A stretch of 64,000 nucleotides of DNA from Prevotella sp. (lineage in GTDB: Bacteria; Bacteroidota; Bacteroidia; Bacteroidales; Bacteroidaceae): positions 1 through 64,000 of the forward strand of contig JAFRPY010000008.1 of NCBI GenBank assembly GCA_017428925.1. The letters are read 5' to 3'. A program made the translations under genes and the position numbers. Below, in pieces: positions 25,676-35,970 of the stretch. The number at the start of each line of letters is the position of its first letter. Positions within the stretch are counted from its first letter, which is position 1. The notes beneath the pieces are model-generated. The model was not told where the DNA came from, made no database searches, and was given only the letters and a program-made list of their open reading frames with translations.

Positions 25676-27199
25676 ATGTTTATCAAGATTATTCTTACCG
25701 TTGTGTTCCTCGTCGTTACGGTCGGCGTGGGACTTTATTCGCGCAAACAGGCCTCCAGCGTAGATGGCTTCGTGTTGGGTGGCCGTGCCGTGGGCCCTTG
25801 GCTGACGGCTTTTGCCTTCGGAACCAGTTATTTCTCGGCGGTGGTCTTCGTGGGCTATGCCGGACAGTTCGGTTGGAAATACGGTCTTTCGTCCGCATGG
25901 ATTGGTATAGGTAATGCCGTGATCGGTTCTTTGCTGGCTTGGATCGTGCTGGGACGGCGCACGAAACTGATGACGCAGCATATCCAGAGCCGCACGATGC
26001 CCGATTTCTTCGGCACGCGCTTCGATTCGCAGGGGCTCCGCGTGGTGGCCTCGGTCATCGCCTTCGTGTTCCTGATTCCCTATACGGCGGGTGTCTATAA
26101 GGGCATCAGCACACTCTTCGAGATGGGCTTCGGCATACCATACGAGTATTGCGTTGTCATCATGGCTATCCTCACCGCCGTTTACGTCATCCTTGGCGGT
26201 TATCGCGCCACGGCGATGAACGACTTCATTCAGGGTGTCATCATGCTCTTCGGCATCGTGACCATCATTGCCGCCGTGCTGGCTCAGAAGGGCGGACTGG
26301 TGGAGGCTTTCCACCAGATGGCACAGATACCCTCCGATACCAACCCGGCTGAGAACGGCGGTTTTGCATCGCTCTGGGGTCCCGATCCCTGGAACCTCCT
26401 GGGCGTGGTCATCCTGACATCATTAGGAACTTGGGGATTGCCGCAGATGGTGGGCAAGTTCTATTCCATCACCGACGAGAGTGCCATCCATCGCGGCACG
26501 GTCATCTCCACCATCTTCGCCCTTGTGGTGGCTGGCGGATGTTATTTCCTCGGCGGCTTCGGACGCCTGTTCGGTGTGCCTCCCACATTGCCCAACGGCC
26601 GTCTGGACTTCGACGCCATCGTTCCCGGCATGCTCGAGACGCTCCCCGACATATTGATAGCACTCGTGGTGCTGCTCGTGCTCTCAGCCTCGATGTCAAC
26701 GCTGGCTTCGCTGGTGCTGACCTCTTCGAGCACCATGACGCTCGACCTGATCTACCGCGACAAGAAGTCGGAAGAAGGTGAGGTGAAAGAAGGCACCATC
26801 GACGACGAGGTGGCCGAAAAGATTGAACGCCGCAAGGTGGTCGTGATGCGTGTGCTGATCGTGTTCTTCATCGTGATTTCGCTGATGATAGCACTGAATC
26901 CTCCCACGTTCATTGCCCAGTTGATGGGTATCTCGTGGGGTGCGCTGGCCGGTGCCTTCCTGGCTCCTTTCATGCTGGGCCTCTATTGGAAGCGCGTGAC
27001 CACGGCCTCCGTATGGGCATGCTTCATCTGGGGCGTGGGCATCACGGTCATCAACATGCTGGCCGGCAATCCCATCTCGCCCATCAACTGCGGTGCCATT
27101 GCGATGGTGGGCGGTTTTGTCGTGGTGGCCTTGGTGAGTGTGCTTACCAAGCCTCTGCCTTCCAACTATGTTGCCAACGTGTGGAAGTGCTACGAGTGA
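25676..27199 (+). CDS. Sodium:solute symporter family protein
   Basis: A 507-residue inner-membrane transporter of the SSS family, importing a solute with Na+. About 13 transmembrane helices are visible. Family marks are DGFVLGGRAVGPWLTAFAFG, TSYFSAVVFVGYAGQFG, GGYRATAMNDFIQGVIM and the helix-8 region VLSASMSTLASLVLTSSST. A charged cytosolic loop at about 360-385 (KKSEEGEVKEG) precedes the last helices. The substrate is not readable from sequence. It sits 82 bp after the porin. Confidence 0.9.
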   Translation: MFIKIILTVVFLVVTVGVGLYSRKQASSVDGFVLGGRAVGPWLTAFAFGTSYFSAVVFVGYAGQFGWKYGLSSAWIGIGNAVIGSLLAWIVLGRRTKLMTQHIQSRTMPDFFGTRFDSQGLRVVASVIAFVFLIPYTAGVYKGISTLFEMGFGIPYEYCVVIMAILTAVYVILGGYRATAMNDFIQGVIMLFGIVTIIAAVLAQKGGLVEAFHQMAQIPSDTNPAENGGFASLWGPDPWNLLGVVILTSLGTWGLPQMVGKFYSITDESAIHRGTVISTIFALVVAGGCYFLGGFGRLFGVPPTLPNGRLDFDAIVPGMLETLPDILIALVVLLVLSASMSTLASLVLTSSSTMTLDLIYRDKKSEEGEVKEGTIDDEVAEKIERRKVVVMRVLIVFFIVISLMIALNPPTFIAQLMGISWGALAGAFLAPFMLGLYWKRVTTASVWACFIWGVGITVINMLAGNPISPINCGAIAMVGGFVVVALVSVLTKPLPSNYVANVWKCYE

Positions 27200-27236
27200 G
27201 CCCTGTTCGTTGAACATCATTTCAAACATACCGTAG

Positions 27237-28454
27237 ATGATAGCAATTGTCGGTGGTGGGGCGGCAGGTTTCTTTGCTGCCATTCGGGCCAAGGAAGTCA
27301 GTCCCCTGTCAGATGTTGTCATCTTCGAGAAAGGCCCTAAGCCTTTGGCAAAGGTTGCGGTGACTGGTGGCGGTCGCTGCAACCTTACTAATTCATTCGC
27401 GGGCGTAGCCGATTTGCGCAGCGTCTATCCCCGTGGCCACAACCTGATGAAGCGCCTTTTCAAGACCTTCGACTATCGCGATGCCTACAAGTGGTTCGAG
27501 AGTAGGGGAGTGTCCTTGGTCACACAGGCCGATGAGTGCGTCTTCCCCCAGTCGCAGTCGTCGCAGAGCATCATCGACTGCCTCCTCAGCGAGTCCAGTC
27601 GCCTTGGCGTAAAGATAAAGACCGGTCACACCCTTGCCGGCATCACGCCGACGGCCGACCGTCTCATTCTTCATTTCCAGGGTGCTCAGCCCGATGTCGA
27701 AGCCCGTGCGGTAGTCATCACCACGGGCGGTCATCCCCATCCCTCATCGTTCGACTACCTCAGCAGCCTTGGCCACGAGATTGTTCCCCCCGTGCCGTCG
27801 CTTTTCACCTTCAACATTGCCGATCAGGCTTTTCGCGACCTGATGGGCACCGTAGTTGCCAATGCCAAGATGTCGGTTGCCGGCGAGCGTATGCATAGCG
27901 AGGGCCCCCTGCTCATTACTCATTGGGGCATGAGCGGCCCCTGTGTGCTGCGCCTTTCCTCGTATGCCGCCCGTTGGTCGAGCGAGCGCAACTACCATTT
28001 CCGTGTAGCCGTCAACTGGGTGGGTGAGAGCAACAGTGCTGTCGTTGCCCAGTCGCTTACCGATCTGTCTGCCCAGCATGGCGCCCGTCAGCTCGACAAT
28101 GTCCATCCTTTCGGCCTTCCCTCGCGCCTATGGACCTATCTGTTGCAGAAGTCGGGCCTTCCCCCGCAAAGACGCTGGGGCGAGTTAGGGCGCAAGGGCA
28201 TCAACCGCCTCGTGGAACTGCTCACCAACGATGTTTATGTAGTAGAGGGCAAGAGCCGCTGGCGCGACGAGTTTGTCACGTGTGGCGGTGTTTCCCTATC
28301 GTCTATCAGTTCCAGCACCCTTCAGAGCAAGCATGTCCCCGGCCTATTTTTCGCTGGCGAGGTGACCGATGTAGATGCCGTCACTGGAGGTTTCAATCTC
28401 CAGGCCGCCTGGACCATGGGATATGTTGCCGGCGAGCAAAGTGCGCTTTTTTAG
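27237..28454 (+). CDS. BaiN/HI0933-like NAD(P)/FAD-dependent oxidoreductase
   Basis: A 405-residue flavoprotein of the HI0933/YhiN (BaiN, RdsA) family. The FAD Rossmann motif is [15 protein letters not shown] at the start, then [25 protein letters not shown] and C-terminal [18 protein letters not shown] complete the FAD site. The physiological substrate is uncertain; homologues have been linked to bile acid dehydroxylation and other reductions. The stop codon overlaps that of the convergent GH95 gene by 4 nt. Confidence 0.9.
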   Translation: MIAIVGGGAAGFFAAIRAKEVSPLSDVVIFEKGPKPLAKVAVTGGGRCNLTNSFAGVADLRSVYPRGHNLMKRLFKTFDYRDAYKWFESRGVSLVTQADECVFPQSQSSQSIIDCLLSESSRLGVKIKTGHTLAGITPTADRLILHFQGAQPDVEARAVVITTGGHPHPSSFDYLSSLGHEIVPPVPSLFTFNIADQAFRDLMGTVVANAKMSVAGERMHSEGPLLITHWGMSGPCVLRLSSYAARWSSERNYHFRVAVNWVGESNSAVVAQSLTDLSAQHGARQLDNVHPFGLPSRLWTYLLQKSGLPPQRRWGELGRKGINRLVELLTNDVYVVEGKSRWRDEFVTCGGVSLSSISSSTLQSKHVPGLFFAGEVTDVDAVTGGFNLQAAWTMGYVAGEQSALF

Positions 28455-30913
28455 AAAATAGTGTACGTCCTGCCGGGGCGGGTATCAATGTCGTATTCGT
28501 AGACTTTGCGAATGTCGGCTGACTGCGTTTCTTCGGATTTCTTCTCTGGTGATAATAGCGGTTCCTTAATGGAAGCCGACTGAAGCAGATGGTTCGGGCA
28601 GTCACCCTCAGCAGGGCGAAGTCGCTTGCCAGTGAGTTTCCAGTAAGAACGCAGGCGGAGCGTTCCGCCAATGGTTGAATGGATGACGGCTTTCTCTATC
28701 TTGCCGTTTTTCCATGTGATATCCACGATAAACCCACCTCGCGCACGCAATCCTTTTACTTCACCTGTATTCCAAGCATCGGGAAGGGCAGGGAGGAGGT
28801 GGACGGCACCATCATGGCTTTGCAGGAGCATCTCGCAAATGCCGGCAGCAAAGCCAAAATTGCCGTCGATTTGGAATGGCGGATGAGCATCGAATAGATT
28901 TGGATAGGTTCGCCCGTCGGGATACTCCCTCGTCTTCCTGTCATCAGGGAGTAGGTGGAGCATGTTCTTGACAATCTGGAAGGCATGGTTGCCGTCGAGC
29001 ATCCTTGCCCAGAAATTAATCTTCCATCCCAAACTCCAGCCCGTAGCCATATCACCACGTTGCCGCAAGGTGGTCATAGCAGCGCGGAACAGGTCGGGAT
29101 GGGTATAGGGTGAAATTTGGTTGGAGGGATACAGCCCGTAAAGATGGGAAATATGCCTGTGCTCGTCGTTGGGGTCGTCGCCGTCGATAATCCATTCCTG
29201 CAGTTGACCGTATCGCCCTATTTGCATGGGCGGCAGTTTTTCAATAGCGTTTTTGAGGCGCTGTGTGGTAGCATCGGTGATGTTGAGTTCACGGGCTGCC
29301 TGAATAGTCTGGTTGAATACGTCGAAGACAATCTGGTTGTCCATGGTAGAACCGGCTGTGACGGTAGTTTTCTTTCCCATGGGACCATGTTCTGGCGACA
29401 CCGTAGGTGCGGTGACCAACCATCCATATTGTGGATGTGGCTGCATATAGTCGAGCAAGAATTCGGCAGCACCTTTCATCGTAGGCCAGTGTTGCGCAAG
29501 GAAAGATTTGTCGCCTGTGAAAAGGTAGTGCTGCCAAAGATGTGTAGTGAGCCATGCACCACCTGTTGGGAACATGCCCCATGTGGTACCGTCAACAGGA
29601 CCGGCTATACGCCAAAGGTCTGTATTATGGTGAGCCACCCAACCCTTACAGCCATACATCTCTTTAGCGGTAATTGCTCCAGTGTGGCTTAGGTCGTCAA
29701 TCATACTGAACAATGGCTCCTGCGTTTCTTGCAGATTACCCACCAAGGCGGGCCAATAGTTCATTTCGGCATTGATGTTGATGGTGTATTTCGAGTCCCA
29801 CGGCGCATTCATCTTGTCGTTCCATACACCCTGAAGGTTGGCGGGTTGTCCACCGGGCTGCGATGATGAAATAAGCAGGTAGCGGCCATATTGCATCATC
29901 AGCGACACCATATCCATATCTTTTCCCTCGGCAAAAGCAGCCAGGCGCTTGTCGGTTTCCAGGCTTGAGTTCTCAGACTTTGGTAGCATGAGCGACACCC
30001 GGTTGTACTGCTCCTGGTATTTCCTGAGATGATCCTTCAGCAGTTGCTTGTACGACTTTGCACGCACGCTGCTCAGCACCTCGTTGTTCTTCGCCGTGGG
30101 ATTGCCGCTCACGTCGTGGTAGTTCACGAAATTGGTGGCAGCCACAATGTAAAGGACGACATCTGTGGCATCTGTAATCCTGAGTTCCTGATTGTCGAGT
30201 GTCACCTTGCCGTCAGCCTTCACTTCAATACGACACTCAGCAGTCAGACCACCCTTGATGCCCTCTTGCTCCACATTCTTCACCGTTGCGGAAATCTGTT
30301 GCAAATAAGGTTTCTTTCCGGAAACAGCAACGGGGAACACCTTTGCTTCCAGAGGCGTCTCGAAGCCCACATTTATCGACAGAGCCCCCTTCTTGCTGGC
30401 CTTGACGTGGACAACAATCACGTTGTCGGCCTGGGATGCGAAGACCGTACGTTCGTATCTGACACCGTTATAAGTATAAGATGTGCTGGCAAGGGCATCA
30501 CCAAGATTCAGTTCACGCCGGTAATCGCTCACGCCGTTGTGTCCCAGCTTCAGCTTCACGCTGCCCAGCGGGAGGAAGCGCATACCATGAGGACCAGGGA
30601 AGAAATACTTGTCAAGAATGGCATGGGCCGCCTCTTCGAGGCCACAGAAAATCGAGTCGCGAACCTCTTGCAGATGAGCCTTAGCCTCCGGACTGTTATT
30701 GTTGTGGGGCGAACCGCTCCAGAACGTTTCCTCGTTAAGTGCAATCTCTTCGGTGTCAGTTTTGCCATATACCATTGCGCCCAAATGGCTGTTGCCCACT
30801 GGCAGTGCCTCAAGCCAATGGCTGGCAGGCTGGCTATACCATAGCCGGTGTTGCTGTGCCGTTGCCGTAGCGGCTATCAGACAGAGTATCCATGTCGAAA
30901 ATACCTTTTTCAT
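28451..30913 (-). CDS. GH95 family glycoside hydrolase (alpha-L-fucosidase or alpha-L-galactosidase)
   Basis: An 820-residue exported enzyme with signal peptide [20 protein letters not shown]. An N-terminal beta domain (about 22-270) has [20 protein letters not shown] and [11 protein letters not shown]. The (alpha/alpha)6 barrel includes [12 protein letters not shown] and [17 protein letters not shown], and the C-terminal region includes [20 protein letters not shown], all GH95 hallmarks. It removes terminal alpha-1,2-fucose or alpha-L-galactose, for example from xyloglucan. ATG 30913 follows the -7 box closely; the longer frame starts inside it. It is divergent from the patatin gene. Confidence 0.92.
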   Translation of the reverse strand: MKKVFSTWILCLIAATATAQQHRLWYSQPASHWLEALPVGNSHLGAMVYGKTDTEEIALNEETFWSGSPHNNNSPEAKAHLQEVRDSIFCGLEEAAHAILDKYFFPGPHGMRFLPLGSVKLKLGHNGVSDYRRELNLGDALASTSYTYNGVRYERTVFASQADNVIVVHVKASKKGALSINVGFETPLEAKVFPVAVSGKKPYLQQISATVKNVEQEGIKGGLTAECRIEVKADGKVTLDNQELRITDATDVVLYIVAATNFVNYHDVSGNPTAKNNEVLSSVRAKSYKQLLKDHLRKYQEQYNRVSLMLPKSENSSLETDKRLAAFAEGKDMDMVSLMMQYGRYLLISSSQPGGQPANLQGVWNDKMNAPWDSKYTININAEMNYWPALVGNLQETQEPLFSMIDDLSHTGAITAKEMYGCKGWVAHHNTDLWRIAGPVDGTTWGMFPTGGAWLTTHLWQHYLFTGDKSFLAQHWPTMKGAAEFLLDYMQPHPQYGWLVTAPTVSPEHGPMGKKTTVTAGSTMDNQIVFDVFNQTIQAARELNITDATTQRLKNAIEKLPPMQIGRYGQLQEWIIDGDDPNDEHRHISHLYGLYPSNQISPYTHPDLFRAAMTTLRQRGDMATGWSLGWKINFWARMLDGNHAFQIVKNMLHLLPDDRKTREYPDGRTYPNLFDAHPPFQIDGNFGFAAGICEMLLQSHDGAVHLLPALPDAWNTGEVKGLRARGGFIVDITWKNGKIEKAVIHSTIGGTLRLRSYWKLTGKRLRPAEGDCPNHLLQSASIKEPLLSPEKKSEETQSADIRKVYEYDIDTRPGRTYTIF

Positions 30914-30923
30914 TTTTTGTTGA

Positions 30924-30931
30924 CAAAGATA
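30924..30931 (-). promoter_or_regulatory. -7 box of the GH95 gene
   Basis: The minus strand reads TATCTTTG, 10 nt before ATG 30913. Confidence 0.65.
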
Positions 30932-31060
30932 CACATATTATTCCATTTATTACTATGTTTACACCCACATTTTACCAAATCACAAAAATATGCTACAAAT
31001 GATAAAGACGTTTTTCGATATTTTCACATGCAATATTACTTATATTTTTGGAAATAACAC

Positions 31061-31068
31061 TATCTTTG
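31061..31068 (+). promoter_or_regulatory. -7 box of the patatin gene
   Basis: TATCTTTG, 32 nt before ATG 31101. The leader between them holds three tandem copies of GAGAAAAT (31079-31102), ending in the start codon. Confidence 0.65.
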
Positions 31069-31100
31069 TACAAAAATTGAGAAAATGAGAAAATGAGAAA

Positions 31101-33413
31101 ATGAAAAGAATATTTGTTTCACTTCTAATGATGATTATGTGGGGCGGGCTTACGGCTGTTGCCCGGCAATCATCCAAACCACCAAACGCCCAAACCACCA
31201 AACGACCAAACCACCAAACCACCAAACCACCAAACGCCCAAACCACCAAACGCCCAAAAGTGGCACTGGTGCTTAGCGGCGGCGGCGCAAAGGGTATGGC
31301 TCACATCGGAGCACTGAAAGTGATTGAACGTGCGGGTATACCCATCGACATCATTGCCGGCACCAGCATGGGAAGCATTGTGGGCGGGCTCTATGCCACG
31401 GGAAAGGATGCCCAGACGCTGGACTCCATTGTACGTTCACTTGACTGGGGCTATGTGCTTTCAGACAGGGAGGACCTGAGCCACCAAAGTCTGCACGAAC
31501 GGAAGAAACAAAACACATACATCTATACGAGGGCCATCGGGCTGCGAAAACAACCGACGGCTACGGGCGGTGGTTTCGTTCAAGGAAAAAACATCGGCGG
31601 ACTGTTCCAGAAACTTACCTCTCCCTATACCGACTCCATTGATTTCAACCAGCTTCCCGTCCCGTTCGCCTGTGTGGCTACCAACATGGTTGACAACACG
31701 GAATATGTGTTCCATAGCGGTGTGCTGAGCCAGGCCATGCGTGCCAGCATGTCGATACCTGGTGCGTTCTCGCCCGTCAGGATGGGCGATATGGTGCTTG
31801 TCGACGGTGGATTGCGAAACAATTTCCCAGTAGACGTGGCCAAGGAAATGGGAGCCGACATCGTGATTGGGGTGTCGGTGCAGGAAAAGTTGCGTACAGC
31901 CAACGAGCTGAACAGCACGGCCAGCATTCTGCTGCAACTCATAGATGCCAACTGCAAGAACAAATACGACGAAAATGTAAGTATGACCGACGTTCCCATC
32001 ATGGTCGACGTTCATGGATATAGTGCGGCCAGCTTCAACAAGGCGGCTATCGACACGCTCATCCGTCGTGGTGAGGAAGCCGCCATGAGCCAGTGGGACA
32101 GACTCATGGAAGTGAAGAGCCGGCTTGACTCCTTGTCTACCACCAACCCCCTAAACCACCAAACCACCAACCCCCTAAACCACCAAACCACCAACCCCCT
32201 AAACCACCAAATAAAAGATGTGCGCTACGAGAACATGACCAAGATGGATGCCCTGTTCCTGCGTTCAAAATACAAACTGAACGTAGGCGACAGCATCGAC
32301 GACAATAAGGCCAGCCTCGTTACAACAACCATACGCCGAGACCTGTTCTACAAAGAAGCCACTTATCGTTTCGACATTCAGTCCCCAACGTCGGATGCCG
32401 TAGTCATCTTTACGGCCAGCACCCAGAAGGGCAGTCAGCTTAACGTTGGCCTTCGGTTTGACAACGAGGAGATGGTGGCCATGCAGGCCAATGCCGCTAT
32501 CTCCTTGGGCACAAAAGTTCCGGGACAGGCCGACGTTACCTTGCGCTTGGGAAAAAGGATACTGGCCAAAGCCAACCTTGCCCTCTTCCCGTGGAGCTAC
32601 GTCAGGCCGTCCTTGTCGTACGAGTTCCGGCACAACGACATCAACACCTATAGCGAAGGCATAAAGAGCCATAACATGACCTACAACCAGCATACTGCCG
32701 ACCTGAAACTGTTCAACTTCGACGTGAGAAACTTCAACTTCAGTCTGGGAGCATCGTGGGATTACTACCACTACAACAACCTGCTGGTCAGCTATCGTCC
32801 CGAGCTTCAGGTCGGTTTGATGGCCGATGCCCATTACTATACCTACTACGCCCAAGTAGAATTTAACAGCGAAGACAACTGGAATTTCCCCACCGCCGGT
32901 TCAAGATTCAGGGCATACTATTCATACGTTACCGACGACCTTATTCATCTTGACCATTCCGTGGGTATGCGCCAATACAGCCTCATGTGGCGAACATCGC
33001 TGCCAGTTGGTTCTAGAATGACCTTGCGCCCAGTCATCTACAGCCGTTTCGTTTACGGAAACAATATTCCTGGAATTCTGAAAAACATGATTGGGGGACC
33101 ATTCTTCTCTCACTACGTCAGCCAGCAAATGCCCTTTCCAGGGGTTAAACACATCGAGGAAGTCAGAGACAAATTCCTGGCCGTGACGTTGCAGGCACAG
33201 TTAAAGATTACGCCGAGCAGCATCTTCCTGGCCCACTTTGCAGCTGCCCAAGACTCGCCCACAGTGAACCGGCTGCTGAACTACAGAACCCGTCTCGGCG
33301 GTTCCCTCAGTTACTATTTCGTCACCATGTTCGGCCCGCTGGGCGCTTCAGTCGGTTATAGCAACATCTCAAGCGGTTTCTATTATTACGTTAACTTGGG
33401 ATATCAGTTCTGA
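31101..33413 (+). CDS. Patatin-like phospholipase with outer-membrane beta-barrel
   Basis: 770 residues. The signal peptide is at 1-22. The patatin domain at about 53-345 has the oxyanion loop SGGGAKG (60-65), nucleophile Ser 89 in GTSMG and Asp 235 in VDGG. A POTRA-like segment (about 370-440) and a C-terminal barrel ending NLGYQF follow. This is a PlpD/type Vd-like layout placing a lipase at the cell surface or periplasm. Two low-complexity inserts encoded by AAACCACCAA-type microsatellites sit at both borders of the patatin domain (residues 25-52 and 347-370). It is convergent with a GH31 gene, overlapping by 10 bp. Confidence 0.88.
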   Translation: MKRIFVSLLMMIMWGGLTAVARQSSKPPNAQTTKRPNHQTTKPPNAQTTKRPKVALVLSGGGAKGMAHIGALKVIERAGIPIDIIAGTSMGSIVGGLYATGKDAQTLDSIVRSLDWGYVLSDREDLSHQSLHERKKQNTYIYTRAIGLRKQPTATGGGFVQGKNIGGLFQKLTSPYTDSIDFNQLPVPFACVATNMVDNTEYVFHSGVLSQAMRASMSIPGAFSPVRMGDMVLVDGGLRNNFPVDVAKEMGADIVIGVSVQEKLRTANELNSTASILLQLIDANCKNKYDENVSMTDVPIMVDVHGYSAASFNKAAIDTLIRRGEEAAMSQWDRLMEVKSRLDSLSTTNPLNHQTTNPLNHQTTNPLNHQIKDVRYENMTKMDALFLRSKYKLNVGDSIDDNKASLVTTTIRRDLFYKEATYRFDIQSPTSDAVVIFTASTQKGSQLNVGLRFDNEEMVAMQANAAISLGTKVPGQADVTLRLGKRILAKANLALFPWSYVRPSLSYEFRHNDINTYSEGIKSHNMTYNQHTADLKLFNFDVRNFNFSLGASWDYYHYNNLLVSYRPELQVGLMADAHYYTYYAQVEFNSEDNWNFPTAGSRFRAYYSYVTDDLIHLDHSVGMRQYSLMWRTSLPVGSRMTLRPVIYSRFVYGNNIPGILKNMIGGPFFSHYVSQQMPFPGVKHIEEVRDKFLAVTLQAQLKITPSSIFLAHFAAAQDSPTVNRLLNYRTRLGGSLSYYFVTMFGPLGASVGYSNISSGFYYYVNLGYQF
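31172..31258. repeat. In-frame microsatellite 1 in the patatin gene
   Basis: Degenerate tandem units of 9-11 bp, CCAAACCACCAAACGCC-like, encode Pro/Asn/Gln/Thr/Lys repeats (NAQTTKRPNHQTTKPPNA) between the signal peptide and the patatin domain. Confidence 0.85.
32138..32210. repeat. In-frame microsatellite 2 in the patatin gene
   Basis: Three tandem copies of a 24-bp unit encoding TTNPLNHQ. It shares the ACCACCAA word with microsatellite 1 about 900 bp upstream. It lies between the patatin domain and the POTRA/barrel part. Confidence 0.9.
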
Positions 33414-35932
33414 CTTATCACTTCCAATCTCTTTTTGCCTGTGTAACGAATAGTCTTGGCGTTGCCGCCAACAACAACGATCTTGAAACCTTGCGACAGG
33501 TTTGCCCCGCGATAGTTGCCTTGCCGTTTATTGATGACAAGTTTACGGAGACGGTCGTTCCAATTGAAGGTAACCTTGCTATAACGGCCCTGTTCGTATT
33601 CCATCGTTTCCCCATCGTCTTCGTATAATGTAAATGTGGCATCGTGGCCGGGATAGATACGAATCTCGATGGGTTCTGACGATTTGTCTGATGCAAACTG
33701 ACGGACTGGTCCGTAGGGAAGGATGCTGCCGGCCTTTACAAAAACGGGAATGTGCGTATGGTCTGTCGGAGTAACAACGACAGCTCCTCCTGTGTATAGC
33801 TGGTTGGTGTAATAATCATACCAGCCAGCATTGTTTTTCGGGAGATATGTTTGCCATGAATTTACGTCCGGTTCAGTAACAGGACTTATCAACAACGACT
33901 TTCCAAACATGTATTCATATTTCTGTTTCAAAGCTTCCACATCGTCAGGGAAATCGAATACCAGGGGGCGCATCAGCGTGGAACCATTGAAACAGACATC
34001 GGCAGCTGCCGAATAGATGTAAGGCAAAAGCCGGTAGCGTTCTTCTAAACAGCCGGCAATGACGGCCTTTGCCTCGTCGCCATAGTTCCAGGGCTCTGTA
34101 TTGCTCATGTATCCATGCACACGCATCAATGGCAAGTATACCGATGTTTGTATCCATCGGAGCATGCGTTGGATATATGCCTTGTCGTGATACTGGTTGC
34201 CTGGGCGGAAAAAGCCTCCGGCATCGTAAGTCCACCACGGAATACCGGCTGCCTGAATGCCTAATCCGGCTGTTATCTGTCTCCGGAATGTTTCCCAGTC
34301 GTTGCCCACATCGCCCGACCAAAGTGCAGTTCCATAACGCTGAATGCCGGCATAGCCGCTGCGGGTGAGAATCATAGGACGTTGGTTGGGCTGGTCTTTA
34401 AGCAAACCTTCGTAAACCGTCTTGTTGACCATGAGGGGATAGACATTACGGAACAATTCTCCTGGATATTGTCCACCACAGATGCGCCGTCCCACCAAGT
34501 CGTCGTTCTCGGGTTCCGTGGCATCCTGCCACCAGGCATCAATACCCAGAGGCACCAGCCTCTCACGGAAATGTTGCCAGTAGGCTTGGGCGGATTTTGG
34601 GTTAAAGAAGTCAATCCAATCCGTATTCGGTATGTAGTGGCCTTCGTACAGCATCTTTTTGCCTATCGTCGAGTTCTTGTCAATTTTCGACCATACACTG
34701 ACCATCAGCCGCATGTTCATGGCATGCAAGCTGTCGGTAAGTGCCTTTGGGTTAGGATAATACTCTTCGTCAAAAGTCATCGAGTTCCAACCGTACTTAC
34801 CCCAGTACTGCCAGTCTTGTACTATTACATCTATAGGCAGCTGCTCGTGGCGGAATCTTCGGGCTGTCTGTAATATTTCATCCGACGAATGGAACCGCTC
34901 GCGGCAGTGGATATATCCCAGAGCCCATTTTGGCATCATGGGCGCATTGCCCGTAAGCTGCCTGTAGGAAGCAATAATTTCATCGGGAGAACCAAGGAAA
35001 ACGGTATAGTCAACCATTTGTGCCACTGGCGAACGGAAAACGGTTTCGTCGCCCTTCTTCCTGAAGTAAAGCACGGGAACATCGTCGTGGGTCAGTTCGG
35101 CCTCTATTTTATGAGTACCAGCTGTCAGGTATACCATTTGAGAGGCTGTCGGCGGCAACCAAAGGTTCTGCATGTCGATAACCGTTTTCCTGTCTATGGC
35201 AAGATGATGGCGCCGGGCCATTTTTTGTCCCGTGTCGAGTAGTATGGCATATTCTCCAGCCTCTTCGGTCTCGATGGTTGCCGTGAAACGGTTCCGTTCC
35301 CTTATTTCCCTTTTTCCTCCTTCAGTTGTGGTAACGTTGACTTCTTCGCGTTCTCCCTCAGCCTGTTCCCGGGTAAGCACGACCTTTTTGTCGCAAGGGT
35401 TAAACTCAGTCATTCCATAGTTGTTCCAAAGAATGCCATAGCCCTTGCTGGAAATCATCAAAGGGATAGACGTCTGAGTGTTCACCTGAGTCAAGCGCCG
35501 TGACAATCCGAAGATATTGCTGAAACCATCTTGAAACTGTCCTAATCCATATTGGAACTCTTCGCCATCCTCTTGGCCAGCATGGAATGACAGCTGAGCC
35601 TCAAATGCTTGCCACTCAGATATGTTGACGGGATGCAACTGGTGACGGGTGGCCACAAAAACCACTTTTCCCGCCTTATTCCTGATTTCAACGAAACCAT
35701 TTACATCATTCACTTTGACATCCACTTGTTCTTTGGAGTCATAATTGTTGTTTACGTATATCAAATTATCGTTGTCGCTAAATAATTTGTCAAGATTAGT
35801 CGAAGCATCTTCAGTATACTGAATCCTGACAGCATTTGGCGCAACGGTATTAATGATAAACCGGCCTTTGCCCTCCGCCCATACCGTAATACCTGCAGAG
35901 AGCATAACAAAGAAGAATAATGCTTTCTTCAT
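33404..35932 (-). CDS. GH31 family alpha-glycosidase with PA14-like insert (probable alpha-xylosidase)
   Basis: 842 residues with signal peptide MKKALFFFVMLSAGITVWAE. The N-terminal beta-sandwich carries a PA14-like insertion at about 215-295 (GEYAILLDTGQK, THKIEAELTHDD), as in xyloglucan-active alpha-xylosidases of the CjXyl31A type. The barrel follows with nucleophile Asp 470 in IDAWWQDATEP and general acid Asp 541 in LWSGDVGN. C-terminal beta domains close the protein. It removes alpha-1,6-xylose from xyloglucan oligosaccharides if the analogy holds. It is last in the operon with the second GH31 and the double esterase, 38 bp after GH31. Confidence 0.9.
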   Translation of the reverse strand: MKKALFFFVMLSAGITVWAEGKGRFIINTVAPNAVRIQYTEDASTNLDKLFSDNDNLIYVNNNYDSKEQVDVKVNDVNGFVEIRNKAGKVVFVATRHQLHPVNISEWQAFEAQLSFHAGQEDGEEFQYGLGQFQDGFSNIFGLSRRLTQVNTQTSIPLMISSKGYGILWNNYGMTEFNPCDKKVVLTREQAEGEREEVNVTTTEGGKREIRERNRFTATIETEEAGEYAILLDTGQKMARRHHLAIDRKTVIDMQNLWLPPTASQMVYLTAGTHKIEAELTHDDVPVLYFRKKGDETVFRSPVAQMVDYTVFLGSPDEIIASYRQLTGNAPMMPKWALGYIHCRERFHSSDEILQTARRFRHEQLPIDVIVQDWQYWGKYGWNSMTFDEEYYPNPKALTDSLHAMNMRLMVSVWSKIDKNSTIGKKMLYEGHYIPNTDWIDFFNPKSAQAYWQHFRERLVPLGIDAWWQDATEPENDDLVGRRICGGQYPGELFRNVYPLMVNKTVYEGLLKDQPNQRPMILTRSGYAGIQRYGTALWSGDVGNDWETFRRQITAGLGIQAAGIPWWTYDAGGFFRPGNQYHDKAYIQRMLRWIQTSVYLPLMRVHGYMSNTEPWNYGDEAKAVIAGCLEERYRLLPYIYSAAADVCFNGSTLMRPLVFDFPDDVEALKQKYEYMFGKSLLISPVTEPDVNSWQTYLPKNNAGWYDYYTNQLYTGGAVVVTPTDHTHIPVFVKAGSILPYGPVRQFASDKSSEPIEIRIYPGHDATFTLYEDDGETMEYEQGRYSKVTFNWNDRLRKLVINKRQGNYRGANLSQGFKIVVVGGNAKTIRYTGKKRLEVISQN

Positions 35933-35970
35933 ACAGAGAATGATATTGTTTCGTTGGTTTTGTCAGAAGT

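Noticed and set aside
24520..27199. Phosphate transport operon (porin O/P plus symporter)
   Set aside because: The porin is only distantly like OprO/OprP and the transporter is SSS type, not a phosphate transporter. No phosphate-regulon signal is seen, so no substrate was assigned.
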